A DNA stretch of 64,000 nucleotides from an uncultured Gammaproteobacteria bacterium (GTDB taxonomy: Bacteria; Pseudomonadota; Gammaproteobacteria; Arenicellales; JAANXG01): NCBI GenBank assembly GCA_947258975.1, contig CAMYKK010000003.1, positions 150,503-214,502 on the forward strand. The letters run 5' to 3'. Within the stretch, counting starts at the first letter, position 1; each line of letters begins with the position of its first letter. Below, in pieces: positions 28,289-38,633 of the stretch. The position numbers and the translations under genes are program-made. Under the pieces are notes generated by a model, which ran no database searches, was not told the origin of the DNA, and saw only the letters and a list, made by a program, of their open reading frames with translations.

Positions 28289-29944
28289 TCACCGCCTGGT
28301 GATGGCGTCCATCGCGGGGCCGGTACGTCCTTTCAGCCGCTCCACGACATGCAGGAACTCGCGGAAGCCGTTGACGACGAGGTCCGGCTGGTGGGGATGG
28401 CGACTGGTGCCGGGGAAGATCTTGGCCTGCCATGCCTTGTCCCACTTAGCGCCATTATAAAATATACTGGTGGCGCGCGCGTTTTTGGCGGCGATGGTGT
28501 CAGTGGTGCTGTCGCCCACATACCAGCAATGCGGACCGGCGGCGAGATGCAGGTTATCGAGCGCCTTGAAAACTGGGTCGGGTTCGGGTTTTCGCCGCCG
28601 GGAGTCATCACCCGCGACGATGGTGTCAAACAGATCGATCCAGCCGACTCCGTCTACGACCCCGAGTTCGTGTTCAAGAAATTCACGATCTCGATTGCTC
28701 AAAACGCCGGTCTTGATGCCAAGCGTTTGTAATCGTCGAAGCATACTGGGTATCTCTGCTTCCAGCGGTTCCACGGCGCCGTAATGAAGGCGGTAGCAGA
28801 TATTGAATGCTTCATGCGCCCTCTGCTTCGCCGCATAATCCTCGCCGAACAATATTTCGAATATGTCGGTGCGCGAGATCTTCCGTGCCGCTTTGATTTT
28901 GGGGTGTAGTGCATAGTTTTCCATGACGTATTCCACCAATTTTTGGTCATCCTCGTTCTTACTTTGCTGCGGATCAATCAAGCGTTCCACCAATCCCAGG
29001 GGCTCCAGCTGCATCAGCATGTCGTCTACCGCACGGTACATTGCGTCCAATGTGTCAACGAGTGTGGCATGCCAGTCAAATAAGATAACGGCAGGTTCCG
29101 CAAGGCTTGCTATTTGACGCTCTCGCTGTTGGTCCCAACACTGATCAACCAGCGTTAACAGCTCCTTGAAGTCGTTGACTACGTAGTCCGGCCGATGGGG
29201 ATGATCCGGTGTATCCGGAAATATTTTCGTGATCCAATTCGGGTCCCACCCGGCGCCGTTGTAAAATACATTGGTGATCCCTGCGGCCTTCGCGGACATC
29301 GTGTCCGTAGTGCTGTCACCCACGTACCAAATGTCGGCATCGGGTCGCAGATCGGCTATTTGCAGCGCCTTGAGGACCGGGTCCGGCCATGGTTTCAGCC
29401 GCGCGGCGTCATCACCGGCGACAATAATTTCGAACAGGTCGCCCCAACCGCCGGCTTCGATCTCTTCCAGTTCATGAGCCAGGAATTCATGTACGCGGTT
29501 GGTCAAGATTCCCACCTTGATGCCCCATGCCTTGAGCGCTTCAATCACTGCGCGAATCTCGGGTTCAAAGGGCACGACCGCACTATAGTGGTCGCGATAG
29601 TGCCGGTTAAACGCCTGATGGGCGAGCCGTTTGGCCTCCTCGTCCGGTCCGAATAGGACCTCAAAAATGTCGGTGCGGGATACTTTCTTTTCTGACTTGA
29701 GTTTCGGATGCAGTCGTTTGTGCTCGTTGACGTAGGCTACCAATCTGCGATCGTCCTCGGTTTTACTGTCGCCCGGCGGCGTGAGCCGCGGGCGCAATTC
29801 GAGAGTATCGAGTTCGGCCAAGGTGTCATCCATGGCCGCATACATCGCCTCCATGGTGTCCGCTAAAGTTGCGTGCCAGTCAAACAATATCAAAACAGGC
29901 GGTGTTAAATCGTGCACTTTGTTGCGCCTGGAGTTTGGAACCAT
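28289..29944 (-). CDS. Tandem-duplicated HAD-family protein (two HAD domains)
   Basis: Two copies of (L/I)LFDWHATL(A/V)DT...SRTDIFE(V/I)LFG...WYVGDSTTDT...FYNGA in one ORF. Confidence 0.85.
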   Translation of the reverse strand: MVPNSRRNKVHDLTPPVLILFDWHATLADTMEAMYAAMDDTLAELDTLELRPRLTPPGDSKTEDDRRLVAYVNEHKRLHPKLKSEKKVSRTDIFEVLFGPDEEAKRLAHQAFNRHYRDHYSAVVPFEPEIRAVIEALKAWGIKVGILTNRVHEFLAHELEEIEAGGWGDLFEIIVAGDDAARLKPWPDPVLKALQIADLRPDADIWYVGDSTTDTMSAKAAGITNVFYNGAGWDPNWITKIFPDTPDHPHRPDYVVNDFKELLTLVDQCWDQQRERQIASLAEPAVILFDWHATLVDTLDAMYRAVDDMLMQLEPLGLVERLIDPQQSKNEDDQKLVEYVMENYALHPKIKAARKISRTDIFEILFGEDYAAKQRAHEAFNICYRLHYGAVEPLEAEIPSMLRRLQTLGIKTGVLSNRDREFLEHELGVVDGVGWIDLFDTIVAGDDSRRRKPEPDPVFKALDNLHLAAGPHCWYVGDSTTDTIAAKNARATSIFYNGAKWDKAWQAKIFPGTSRHPHQPDLVVNGFREFLHVVERLKGRTGPAMDAITRR

Positions 29945-30174
29945 AACTACGGTAACAATACTAGGAAAGTATGGATAAGTGAAAACAAGTTCACCGCAGG
30001 CCGCTCGCGTGCTCGGAAACATCTTGCTTCACGGCGATTTGTGTCCGACAATTTCCAACGAGCATGGCAGAGCGCACAGACGTGTCTACTATCCAGGCCG
30101 ACGTCTTGCTGAGGATGGGGCGGTGTTGAAATGATCGCCTGTCAGGCGTCGTCCTACTCACATCGGTGTCGGGC

Positions 30175-30672
30175 ATGAGAGCAATTATCATACGATTCCA
30201 TCAATGGTTACAGCGTCTTAACAACGATCGCCGCCAATATTTCGACGAGGACATTGATCCAGACCTGTGGGATCTACTACAAACTTCATCCCTGCTCGAG
30301 ATCAAGGAATTTGACGTCTTCAAGTTGGCGTACAAAGAGTGGTTTGGTCATTTTCCGCAGCCCCATGTTTCCGAGGCTCATTTCGCAAACTATATGTTCA
30401 ACCAGCAAATACCGGTTTGGGTGCGGCGCTACGCTCGCAAGGTCATCGAGCTACACAAACAAGACGCCCTAAACCCGCGCGAGCTGGGAGTCTATCAGCC
30501 TTTACCAAGCAGGAGACTGAAGCGTATCGGGAAGATCTACACCGTGATGTTGTTGGCAGTGATGCTGTACCTGACCTTCCTTGCTTACCGGGACACGGAA
30601 TTGTTACAAACCTTGCTGCCCGTGAACGCGCCCGAGGGGAAAATCGGTCCGCACAATTACACAACGCCCTAA
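30175..30672 (+). CDS. Hypothetical protein with a C-terminal hydrophobic segment
   Basis: 165 aa; IYTVMLLAVMLYLTFLAY transmembrane-like segment. Confidence 0.5.
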   Translation: MRAIIIRFHQWLQRLNNDRRQYFDEDIDPDLWDLLQTSSLLEIKEFDVFKLAYKEWFGHFPQPHVSEAHFANYMFNQQIPVWVRRYARKVIELHKQDALNPRELGVYQPLPSRRLKRIGKIYTVMLLAVMLYLTFLAYRDTELLQTLLPVNAPEGKIGPHNYTTP

Positions 30673-32123
30673 ACCGGAGTACGTGGTGATCCGTTCAGCC
30701 GGGCAAGTTCAAGCACGTCCTCGGATTGCCCGACCACCTGTTTTCGCAGATCCCGCAGGGCCGCTTGCAGTCCTTCCTCGATGGCGGGGTGATAGAACGG
30801 CATCTTGAGCAGATCGAATACGCTTTGGTCCTGCTGCATGGACCATGCCAGTAGATGGGCCAAGTGTTCGCCGTTCGGCGCTATCATGGAGGCACCCAGT
30901 AACCGTCCGTGTTGACGATTCCCGTAGACGCGCAGCACGCCTTTGTTTTTGCCCATCAGAAGCGCACGGCCCACAGGACCAAAACGGATCTCCCCGATCA
31001 CCACTTGTTCCTGCTCGAGTTCAGAAAAGGGCAACCCCACGTGGGCAATATTGGGATCGGTGAAGGTGATCGCCAGCGGGATTCTGCGCCGGTAGCACAC
31101 AACCTCGGCGGCCACAGCATTACTTCCCGCGATGCGGCCCTCGTCGGCGGCTTCGTGCAGAATCTGACGTTCGGCGTTGACGTCACCGGCAATGAATATC
31201 GGCATATCGTGAATCTGCATAGTGTGAGGGTTGTACTGCGGCATGCCGCGAGCGTCGGTGTTTATGCCGATTCCCCGTAAACCCAGCCGTTCCAGATTTG
31301 GTCGCCGTCCAAGGCAGGCGAGTATCTTGTCGACGTGAACGCATTGCTCGCCGCTTGTTACCGCCAGCTTGCCTTCATCGTCCCGCACCTCAATCTCATG
31401 TCCGAGCCACAGGGGGAACTCCTTGCCCAGAAGGCCCACCGCCGTCTGGTTCACCACCGGATCCGTGATTCCGCCGATGGTCTCCAGCATATCCACGCCC
31501 GTAACCGCCACGCCCATACGGCTCAGGGCCTGGCCGAGTTCGACACCGATTACACCTAGCCCCGCCACTGCAACTGACTCGGGCAAGTCGTCTTGTTCGA
31601 ATAGATTATCGGTGGTCAACACACGGTCCGCGAAGACCTGCCATGCCTTGGGTATGATGGGGCTGGAACCTGTGGCGATGACGGAGTTCGCGGCGCGAAT
31701 CCGTTGGCCCGCCACTTCGAGCACATCGGGTTCAATATAACGCGCGTAGCCATCGATGAATTTGTCGTCCAGGTTATCGGTCGTGCCCGCCAGCACACGG
31801 TCGACAAAAATATCGCGCAAATCCCGTGTATGCTCCATCGCCTCGCGTCTATCCAATGTCAGATAATCGTCTCCGTCGATGCCCAGGCGGTCAAAGATGT
31901 GTCGACGGTGAAAATCCTCGGCGACCTGAATGATCGCCTTGGATGGCATACATCCCACCCGCGCGCAGGTCGTACCCAACTCGCCGCCGTTAATTAATAC
32001 AAAATTATCGGTGGCCCGGCGGACTTGGGACATCGCCGCCAGACCAGCGGTTCCAGCGCCGATGATGGCAACGTCTACTGTGCGATTAAGCTTTATGCCG
32101 TTCATGATCTCGTGACTCTCCAA
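30669..32123 (-). CDS. Dihydrolipoamide dehydrogenase-like pyridine nucleotide-disulfide oxidoreductase
   Basis: GAGTAGLAA FAD motif, redox GTTCARVGCMPSK, C-terminal dimerisation domain. Confidence 0.87.
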   Translation of the reverse strand: MESHEIMNGIKLNRTVDVAIIGAGTAGLAAMSQVRRATDNFVLINGGELGTTCARVGCMPSKAIIQVAEDFHRRHIFDRLGIDGDDYLTLDRREAMEHTRDLRDIFVDRVLAGTTDNLDDKFIDGYARYIEPDVLEVAGQRIRAANSVIATGSSPIIPKAWQVFADRVLTTDNLFEQDDLPESVAVAGLGVIGVELGQALSRMGVAVTGVDMLETIGGITDPVVNQTAVGLLGKEFPLWLGHEIEVRDDEGKLAVTSGEQCVHVDKILACLGRRPNLERLGLRGIGINTDARGMPQYNPHTMQIHDMPIFIAGDVNAERQILHEAADEGRIAGSNAVAAEVVCYRRRIPLAITFTDPNIAHVGLPFSELEQEQVVIGEIRFGPVGRALLMGKNKGVLRVYGNRQHGRLLGASMIAPNGEHLAHLLAWSMQQDQSVFDLLKMPFYHPAIEEGLQAALRDLRKQVVGQSEDVLELARLNGSPRTPV

Positions 32124-32298
32124 AGTGGACTGCCCGCATCTTGCGCCGGGGCCGGGACTGCCGCGCGTCTATTTTTGCCAAGCAACAATGAGCATCGAAC
32201 GTCTCTATTTGACAGCAGTGACGTTGCGGATCTCTCCAGCGCATACCATGCATCGACACGGCGCCCCTGGGGACAATATGCTTCCCGATATCGCCCCG

Positions 32299-33405
32299 CT
32301 AAGCAATGTGCGTTTTGGCAAGGTATTCGTGTGTTTGCATTTCCGCGAGGCGGCTTGTGGTTCGCGCGAACTCGTCTCGCATCCGTGTCCCGGTATAAAG
32401 TTCAGCCGGTGCCGCTGCAGCGGAGGCGAGCAGCTTTACGCCGTGATCGTACAGGATATCAACCAAATTGATTAGACGACGTGCTGCATCGTCGGATTCC
32501 GCGTCCAGCCGGGGAATTCCGGATACGAACACGGTATGGAAGCACTTCGCTATTTCGAGGTAGTCATTCTGTGAACGTGGGCCGGCACATAGTACGTCGA
32601 AGTCAAACCATACCACATCGCCAGCATGGCGAACTGTTTGTATATCACGTCCCTCGATTTCCAGGGTCGCTCCGTTGACACTTGGTTCCGGCGCTATACG
32701 CTGGAAATTATGTAACAGGCCGGCTTCAGCAGCGTCGTCTACGGGGCTGAAGTAGATGTTCGCGCGCCCCAAGAATTGCAGCCTGTAATCCATGCTGCCG
32801 GTAACTTGGACGACCTCTGTGTGGTTCTTTATGAGTTCGATTGCGGGTCGGAAGTGATCACGTTGCAAGCCGTCTTTGTACAACTCGTCGGGAGGGATGT
32901 TGGAGGTCGCGACCAGCACCAGTTTGCGCGACAGCAGGTGTTTCAATAGTCCACCCAGTATCATTGCATCACCGATGTCCTTGACGATGAATTCATCAAA
33001 GCACAGCACCCGGTTCGTATCTGCGAATCGCTGCGCGACAATTGCCAGGGGATCTGTTTGATCGCGCAGGGTCTTCAGTTGCTCATGGATCTTGTTCATG
33101 AAGCGGTGAAAATGTGTGCGTTTTTTATCGGCAAAAGGCAGGCAATCAAAGAACATATCCATGAGATAAGTTTTGCCCCGGCCAACACCGCCCCATAAAT
33201 ACAGGCCGCGCATCGGTTCTGTTGACCGATCATTGGTTAACGTGCTGGTGATCCATGACAGCCAACCAGCTTTGGCGGAGGGGCGCTGGGTCAATTCTTC
33301 GTACAGCCGTTGCAAGTGCCGTACTGTTTGTTCCTGCGCTGCATCGTGCTGAAAATCCTGCTTGGCCAGATCGGCCTGGTAGCAGTCGATCGGCGTCATG
33401 CTCAT
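32299..33405 (-). CDS. zapE: Cell division protein ZapE (AFG1-like ATPase)
   Basis: GLYLWGGVGRGKTYLMDMFFDCLPF...LCFDEFIVKDIGDAMILGGLL; start at MSMTPIDCYQADL. Confidence 0.9.
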   Translation of the reverse strand: MSMTPIDCYQADLAKQDFQHDAAQEQTVRHLQRLYEELTQRPSAKAGWLSWITSTLTNDRSTEPMRGLYLWGGVGRGKTYLMDMFFDCLPFADKKRTHFHRFMNKIHEQLKTLRDQTDPLAIVAQRFADTNRVLCFDEFIVKDIGDAMILGGLLKHLLSRKLVLVATSNIPPDELYKDGLQRDHFRPAIELIKNHTEVVQVTGSMDYRLQFLGRANIYFSPVDDAAEAGLLHNFQRIAPEPSVNGATLEIEGRDIQTVRHAGDVVWFDFDVLCAGPRSQNDYLEIAKCFHTVFVSGIPRLDAESDDAARRLINLVDILYDHGVKLLASAAAAPAELYTGTRMRDEFARTTSRLAEMQTHEYLAKTHIA

Positions 33406-33460
33406 CGTGAAGCAATTACTACCGATATGCCGATGCCGATGCGCAGACGGGTTTACCGAC

Positions 33461-33808
33461 TCAGCCGGTTTCCAACCAAGCGCCGGCGCTGTCCAGATTC
33501 TCGAATTGTTGGACCTCGGCATCGACAAAGGCGCCGGCAAGCCATCCGACCCAGGCATGCCATTGGTTGTCGGTGACAACGGCAATACGTTCATAATCAC
33601 GGGCATGCTGTTTGTTGAATTTAAGTTCCTCAACGGCCACGTCCATACTGAAACGCTCCATATTGGTGAGATCGAATAAGACTTTCACGTGCTCGTATTC
33701 GCGGAGTTCATTGGACACCGCGTCTTCAAATTCGCGGAAATCGTCCAATGTGAATTCCGCATAGACATGCACCTTCAAAACGTCGTTAAGCTCCTCGATC
33801 ACGATCAT
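33461..33808 (-). CDS. STAS/SpoIIAA-like protein
   Basis: MIVIEELNDVLKVHVYAEFTLDDFREFED...VLFDLTNMERF pattern. Confidence 0.65.
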   Translation of the reverse strand: MIVIEELNDVLKVHVYAEFTLDDFREFEDAVSNELREYEHVKVLFDLTNMERFSMDVAVEELKFNKQHARDYERIAVVTDNQWHAWVGWLAGAFVDAEVQQFENLDSAGAWLETG

Positions 33809-34296
33809 GTCTTTCGCTCCCGCTTGTTCAAACTGTATTCGGATACGACGATACCATCGGTATCCGCATACACATAGGCGCCGGGCGTAAAACTCACCCC
33901 CGCAAAGTCAACCACTATGTCTCGTTGCCCCTCGCCGCGCTTGGCGCTTTTTGCGGGATTGGTGTTTAATGCCTTGACGCCGACATCCATGGTTCTAATC
34001 ATCTCTGCGTCCCTTATGCAGCCATTGAGGATGATTCCTGACCAACCGTTATCAACCGCTAATTGCGCCAGTTGATCACCGAGCAAGGCGCAGCGTAATG
34101 AACCACCCCCATCTACCACTAGGACCTTGCCCGCGCCGGGCTGATTCAGTGTTTCCCGCACCAGCGAATTGTCTTCAAACAGCTTCAAGGTCGTGATCTG
34201 ACCGGAAAACGCGCGCCTTGCCCCGTAGTTCACGAACGCGGGGGCAACCACCTGTAGCTGTTCTCCGTAGTCGTCATATAAGTCCGCAGTTTTCAT
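33805..34296 (-). CDS. rraA: RraA family regulator of ribonuclease E
   Basis: MKTADLYDDYGEQLQVVAPAF...VLVVDGGGSLRCALLGD...GIILNGCIRD. Confidence 0.92.
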   Translation of the reverse strand: MKTADLYDDYGEQLQVVAPAFVNYGARRAFSGQITTLKLFEDNSLVRETLNQPGAGKVLVVDGGGSLRCALLGDQLAQLAVDNGWSGIILNGCIRDAEMIRTMDVGVKALNTNPAKSAKRGEGQRDIVVDFAGVSFTPGAYVYADTDGIVVSEYSLNKRERKT

Positions 34297-34395
34297 AGTG
34301 TTATGTTCCGTCAGCAGGCTGATATTGTATTGATACAATGCAATGATACCGTCTGCCTCGATATTGAAGTCAACACGCATTGTTGTTCGTTTGCG

Positions 34396-35106
34396 TCATT
34401 CGTTTTCAATGTCATCCAGTTTAATACCAGGCATGATGTCGTCAAAGGAGTGAAGTGCCTGAAACTCCTCCACTTCCCGGACGGGTTGCTGTGAGTCCGG
34501 CTGATAGATGGCAAACAGATAACGAACGCCGTGTCCCCGCGCGGCTCGCAATACGTTGAGATTATCGTCGACTAACAAAGTCCGCCGGGGATCGAAGGGG
34601 TGACGCTCGTGCAGCAGGCTCCAGAATTCAGGCGCCTCTTTCGGGGCTCCGATGTCGTGTGAGCAAACAATCATTTCGAAATACGGCGCCAATCCGGTGT
34701 ACCTCATTTTCATCTGGATTGCCTTATTATGGGCGTTGGTTACTAGGCGAAGATCAATGCTCAATCCATGCAAAGCATCCAGAAACTTAATGACCCTGGG
34801 TCTAATGGATATTTTGTGGGACATGTCATGTTTCAATTGCACAATATCCAAGCCGAGTTTGTCGGACCAGTAGTCCACGCAATACCACTCTAGAGAACCT
34901 TCCACTTCCCGATAACGGGAAACCAGTTCCTGCATGGCCTGTTCGATGCCCATGCCGTGCATATTGGCAAATTGGTGGGGTACGTGAGTCAACCAAAAAT
35001 GATTGTCGAAGTGCAAGTCCAGCAACGTGCCATCCATATCGAGTAGCACGACATCGATGTCGTCCCAGTCAACCATGGCGCCCTGTTGTGTTAGGTATTT
35101 ATCCAC
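34396..35106 (-). CDS. yrfG: GMP/IMP nucleotidase, HAD family
   Basis: VVLLDMDGTLLDLHFDNHFWLTHVP...RRTLLVDDNLNVLRAARGHGVRY. Confidence 0.87.
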   Translation of the reverse strand: MDKYLTQQGAMVDWDDIDVVLLDMDGTLLDLHFDNHFWLTHVPHQFANMHGMGIEQAMQELVSRYREVEGSLEWYCVDYWSDKLGLDIVQLKHDMSHKISIRPRVIKFLDALHGLSIDLRLVTNAHNKAIQMKMRYTGLAPYFEMIVCSHDIGAPKEAPEFWSLLHERHPFDPRRTLLVDDNLNVLRAARGHGVRYLFAIYQPDSQQPVREVEEFQALHSFDDIMPGIKLDDIENE

Positions 35107-35174
35107 TCATAATTTCGCGGTTAATAATTGACAACGCGGTTATAATGCAAAAACTCGCGCAGCGCCTGGATTCT

Positions 35175-35717
35175 ATGAATAAAAAACCCACGGTCTTACA
35201 GCAGCAGATAATCGCCGCTACCAATGTGTTCTCGATCGAGCGTGTTAGCCTTAGATTTTCCAATGGTGCCGAAGTCGATTATGAGCGGTTATGCAGCCGC
35301 GGCGGAGGCGCGGTGATGATTATACCTTTACTGGATGCGGGTACGGTGCTGCTGATTCGCGAGTACGCCGCCGGGGTTGACCGCTACGAGCTGGGATTTC
35401 CCAAAGGATTGATGGAGGATGGCGAGTCGATCGAATACGCGGCGGAACGTGAAATTAAAGAAGAAATCGGGCATGGTTCTCGGCATTTGACGAGATTAAA
35501 AACATTGTCCGTGGCCCCGGGATACGCCGACTTTGAGACCCATGTGGTATTAGCGGAAGATCTATACCCTGAACGGAATCCCGGGGACGAACCGGAGCCG
35601 ATCGAAGTAGTGCCATGGAAGGTCGGCGATTTCGCATCGCTTCTTGAACAGGAAGATTTCCTAGAGGCGCGGAGTATCGCCGCGCTGTATTTACTTCAAC
35701 AATATTTGGACAACTGA
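35175..35717 (+). CDS. nudE: ADP compounds hydrolase NudE
   Basis: Nudix box GLMEDGESIEYAAEREIKEEIG; NudE-like flanking sequence. Start 35145 also possible. Confidence 0.87.
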   Translation: MNKKPTVLQQQIIAATNVFSIERVSLRFSNGAEVDYERLCSRGGGAVMIIPLLDAGTVLLIREYAAGVDRYELGFPKGLMEDGESIEYAAEREIKEEIGHGSRHLTRLKTLSVAPGYADFETHVVLAEDLYPERNPGDEPEPIEVVPWKVGDFASLLEQEDFLEARSIAALYLLQQYLDN

Positions 35718-36550
35718 TGTTTACCGAACAAGATCTTGCAAATTTGATTCCGGAAGTCGCACGGATCGCGCGGCAGGCAGGGGAGCGCATACTGGACATC
35801 TACGAACACGGTTTCGAGGTGCATACCAAGACCGACGGCACGCCGCTGACGACCGCTGATCGGGCCTCCCATGAGCTTGTGTGCCGGGAATTGGCCGTCC
35901 TCGACGGTAATATGCCGGTGTTGTCGGAGGAGTCGGCAGCAGACAATTACAGTGGTCGGGAGGGCTGGCGTCAGTTCTGGTTGGTCGACCCCCTGGACGG
36001 TACGCGGGAATTCGTGAAGCGCAATGGTGAATTCACCGTCAATATCGCTCTGATCGACGGTCACCGGCCGGTACTGGGTGTCGTCCACACGCCGGTCAAA
36101 GGCCTGACGCACTGGTCCCATACGGGGGCTCCGGCATACCGCTGTAGTGGTGACGACGAGGCGCAGCGCATTCAAGTGGCGCAATATCGCGGCGGACCGC
36201 CTCAGGTCGTGGCCAGCCGCTCTCATGGACGCGAAGCCTTGGTCCAGTTCCTGCTGCGGCTCCGGGAACGGGAGGGTGGATACGACACCATAAGCATGGG
36301 CAGCGCCCTCAAGATCTGCATCGTTGCGGAGGGTCGCGGCGATGTTTATCCGCGGTTGGGGCCGACCTATGAATGGGATTCGGCAGCGGCTCAATGTGTG
36401 CTCGAATCGGCTGGCGGTAAGCTGACCGACCGCCGCGGGGTTCCGCTGCGCTATAACAAGAAGTCGTTGTTGAATCCATGGTTCATAGCCAGCGGCTCAG
36501 GGGATTATGATTGGTACAGTCTGCTCGACGGGATCGAGGAAACGCCCTAA
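35717..36550 (+). CDS. cysQ: 3'(2'),5'-bisphosphate nucleotidase CysQ
   Basis: EESAADN, WLVDPLDGTREFVKRNGEFTVNIALI, YEWDSAAAQCVLESAGG. Confidence 0.92.
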   Translation: MFTEQDLANLIPEVARIARQAGERILDIYEHGFEVHTKTDGTPLTTADRASHELVCRELAVLDGNMPVLSEESAADNYSGREGWRQFWLVDPLDGTREFVKRNGEFTVNIALIDGHRPVLGVVHTPVKGLTHWSHTGAPAYRCSGDDEAQRIQVAQYRGGPPQVVASRSHGREALVQFLLRLREREGGYDTISMGSALKICIVAEGRGDVYPRLGPTYEWDSAAAQCVLESAGGKLTDRRGVPLRYNKKSLLNPWFIASGSGDYDWYSLLDGIEETP

Positions 36551-36776
36551 TCGCGCGCTTGTCCGCGTATCCAATCCCCACAGGCAATGGCGCACTCGCT
36601 TCCGGTCTGGCGCCGGTACAGATATATCCGTGCGCGGCCAGGCCCGGTCGCGAAAATCGAGCGTTGATAACGGTCGGGACAATCCTCCAGCTGCCGCCCC
36701 CCCCTCCTTTTTTTGCAACTCCGCGGAAATCGCGCAACCCACGTCGCCAACAAAGTACCGAGACGGAGTATCGAAA

Positions 36777-37454
36777 GTGAAGCGCATTCCCGAACCGGAA
36801 TTGATGGATGAGCCTGATCAGGCCCGTGCCTATGCCGAGGCCGACTTTGACCAACCGAACGCGTTATTTGTAGAGACGTTTACGCGCTGTTTCCCGGATT
36901 TTAACCGCGGGCGTCTGTTGGATGTCGGTTGCGGACCGGCAGACATACCGATTCGATTCGCCGGCCTGTTTCCGGAGATTAACGTGGTGGCCGTTGACGG
37001 CGCACAATCAATGATATCTCATGCTGATCGCGCCATTGAGCGTGCCGGAATGGCGGCCCGAATTAGGACAATCTGCTGGCGCGTCGGACGCGAGTACGGC
37101 CCCGCGGCAATCCACGGACGTGTCGACGGCGTGATCAGCAACAGCCTACTGCATCACTTGGATGAGCCCGCGGCGCTATGGCGTGCGATCTCGCGGTACG
37201 CCAAATTTCAGGCTCCCGTGTTGGTCATGGATCTCAGACGGCCGCGCTCCCACAATGCCGCGGAAGACATCGTGGCGCAGTATTCGGGAAACGAACCCGA
37301 AATATTGAAACGGGATTTCTATCACTCGCTGCTGGCCGCTTATCGCGAGGATGAGGTGCGGGAACAGCTAATCGCGGCCGGGTTGCCACATTTCAGCGTT
37401 GAGCAAATCAGCGATCGACATCTCGTGGCTTATGGAAGGTTATCGGCCGGCTAG
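36777..37454 (+). CDS. Class I SAM-dependent methyltransferase
   Basis: LLDVGCGPADIPIRFA motif I; GTG start at 36777. Confidence 0.75.
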   Translation: MKRIPEPELMDEPDQARAYAEADFDQPNALFVETFTRCFPDFNRGRLLDVGCGPADIPIRFAGLFPEINVVAVDGAQSMISHADRAIERAGMAARIRTICWRVGREYGPAAIHGRVDGVISNSLLHHLDEPAALWRAISRYAKFQAPVLVMDLRRPRSHNAAEDIVAQYSGNEPEILKRDFYHSLLAAYREDEVREQLIAAGLPHFSVEQISDRHLVAYGRLSAG

Positions 37455-37753
37455 TCTTTTTGCGGCGGCTCGATGTTGGGAGTTCGATAACCGACCGCTG
37501 ATTTCAGTCTTTGCCACCACTGCTTCATGGTGGCGAGCATCTTTTTGGCACATGGGAAATCCACGGACAATAGAATGAGTCCCAATGGCAGCATCCAGAA
37601 TCCGAGCACCGGTAAGACTCCAAAAATGCCTCCGGTAACGAGTAGAATACCAGCGGTGATACGCACCCCTTTTTTGGGGTGCGTTTTCAGGTAATGAACT
37701 TTCTGGGTGATGTAGGACTTCACTCGTTGTTGCTTGAGGATCTTTCCGCGCAA
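37451..37753 (-). CDS. Small membrane protein
   Basis: RITAGILLVTGGIFGVLPVLGFWMLPLGLILLSVDFP hydrophobic region. Confidence 0.65.
   Translation of the reverse strand: MRGKILKQQRVKSYITQKVHYLKTHPKKGVRITAGILLVTGGIFGVLPVLGFWMLPLGLILLSVDFPCAKKMLATMKQWWQRLKSAVGYRTPNIEPPQKD
37661..37687 (+). terminator. Intrinsic terminator-like hairpin within the antisense gene
   Basis: ACGCACCCC-TTTTTT-GGGGTGCGT followed by TTT; 9-bp perfect stem. Confidence 0.6.
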
Positions 37754-37779
37754 CTATACAACAGTCTGTGAAGAGAATG

Positions 37780-38613
37780 GGTATAAAGTTCACCAAGATG
37801 CAAGCGCTCGGCAACGACTTCGTTGTCATTGACGCAATGTCGCAGGTAGTCGCGATCGGTCCTGAACAAGCACGACGCATCGCCGACAGACGGTTGGGCG
37901 TAGGCTGCGATCAGATCATCCTGGTCGAAAATCCATCTAGCGATGATGTGGATTTTAAGTTTCGTATTCTCAACGCCGACGGTGGAGAGGTCGCGCAATG
38001 CGGAAATGGAGCCCGCTGCTTCGCGCTGTTCGTGCGTGAAGCCGGGTTGACGGACAAGACCGAGATCAAGGTGGAGACCACTGAGGATGTGTTGACGCTA
38101 AGCATTCTGCAAGACGGGCAAGTGCGCGTGAACATGGCCGTGCCGCGCTTCGAACCGGCAGAAATTCCATTTATCGCAACCGCACGGCAACACGTGTACG
38201 ATTTGGCATTGGAGGATACGGACATCGAGATATCAGCGCTGTCATTGGGCAATCCCCACGCGGTGCGAGTCGTCAAGGACGTGGAACTGGCCCCGGTGGC
38301 TGTACAGGGACCGATGATAGAACGCCATCAACGATTCCCACAGCGGGTCAACGCTGGATTTATGCAGGTGTGTGGCCGTGACCACATTCGGTTGCGTGTA
38401 TACGAGCGGGGGGTAGGGGAAACACCGGCTTGTGGGAGTGGCGCCTGTGCCGCGGTGGTGGCTGGGAGAACACGCGCTTTGCTCGACGAGTCGGTAATCG
38501 TAGATCTGCCCGGTGGCCGGCTGCGGGTCGAGTGGTCCGGTAATGCACAGCCGGTATATATGACGGGGCCTGCGCAGTCCGTCTTCGAAGGGAAACTAAC
38601 ACTGATTTTGTAA
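37780..38613 (+). CDS. dapF: Diaminopimelate epimerase
   Basis: KFTKMQALGNDFVVIDA, ADGGEVAQCGNGARC, ETPACGSGACAAVV. Confidence 0.95.
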   Translation, partial: GIKFTKMQALGNDFVVIDAMSQVVAIGPEQARRIADRRLGVGCDQIILVENPSSDDVDFKFRILNADGGEVAQCGNGARCFALFVREAGLTDKTEIKVETTEDVLTLSILQDGQVRVNMAVPRFEPAEIPFIATARQHVYDLALEDTDIEISALSLGNPHAVRVVKDVELAPVAVQGPMIERHQRFPQRVNAGFMQVCGRDHIRLRVYERGVGETPACGSGACAAVVAGRTRALLDESVIVDLPGGRLRVEWSGNAQPVYMTGPAQSVFEGKLTLIL

Positions 38614-38633
38614 TTGTGGCGGCCGGAGGGCAA

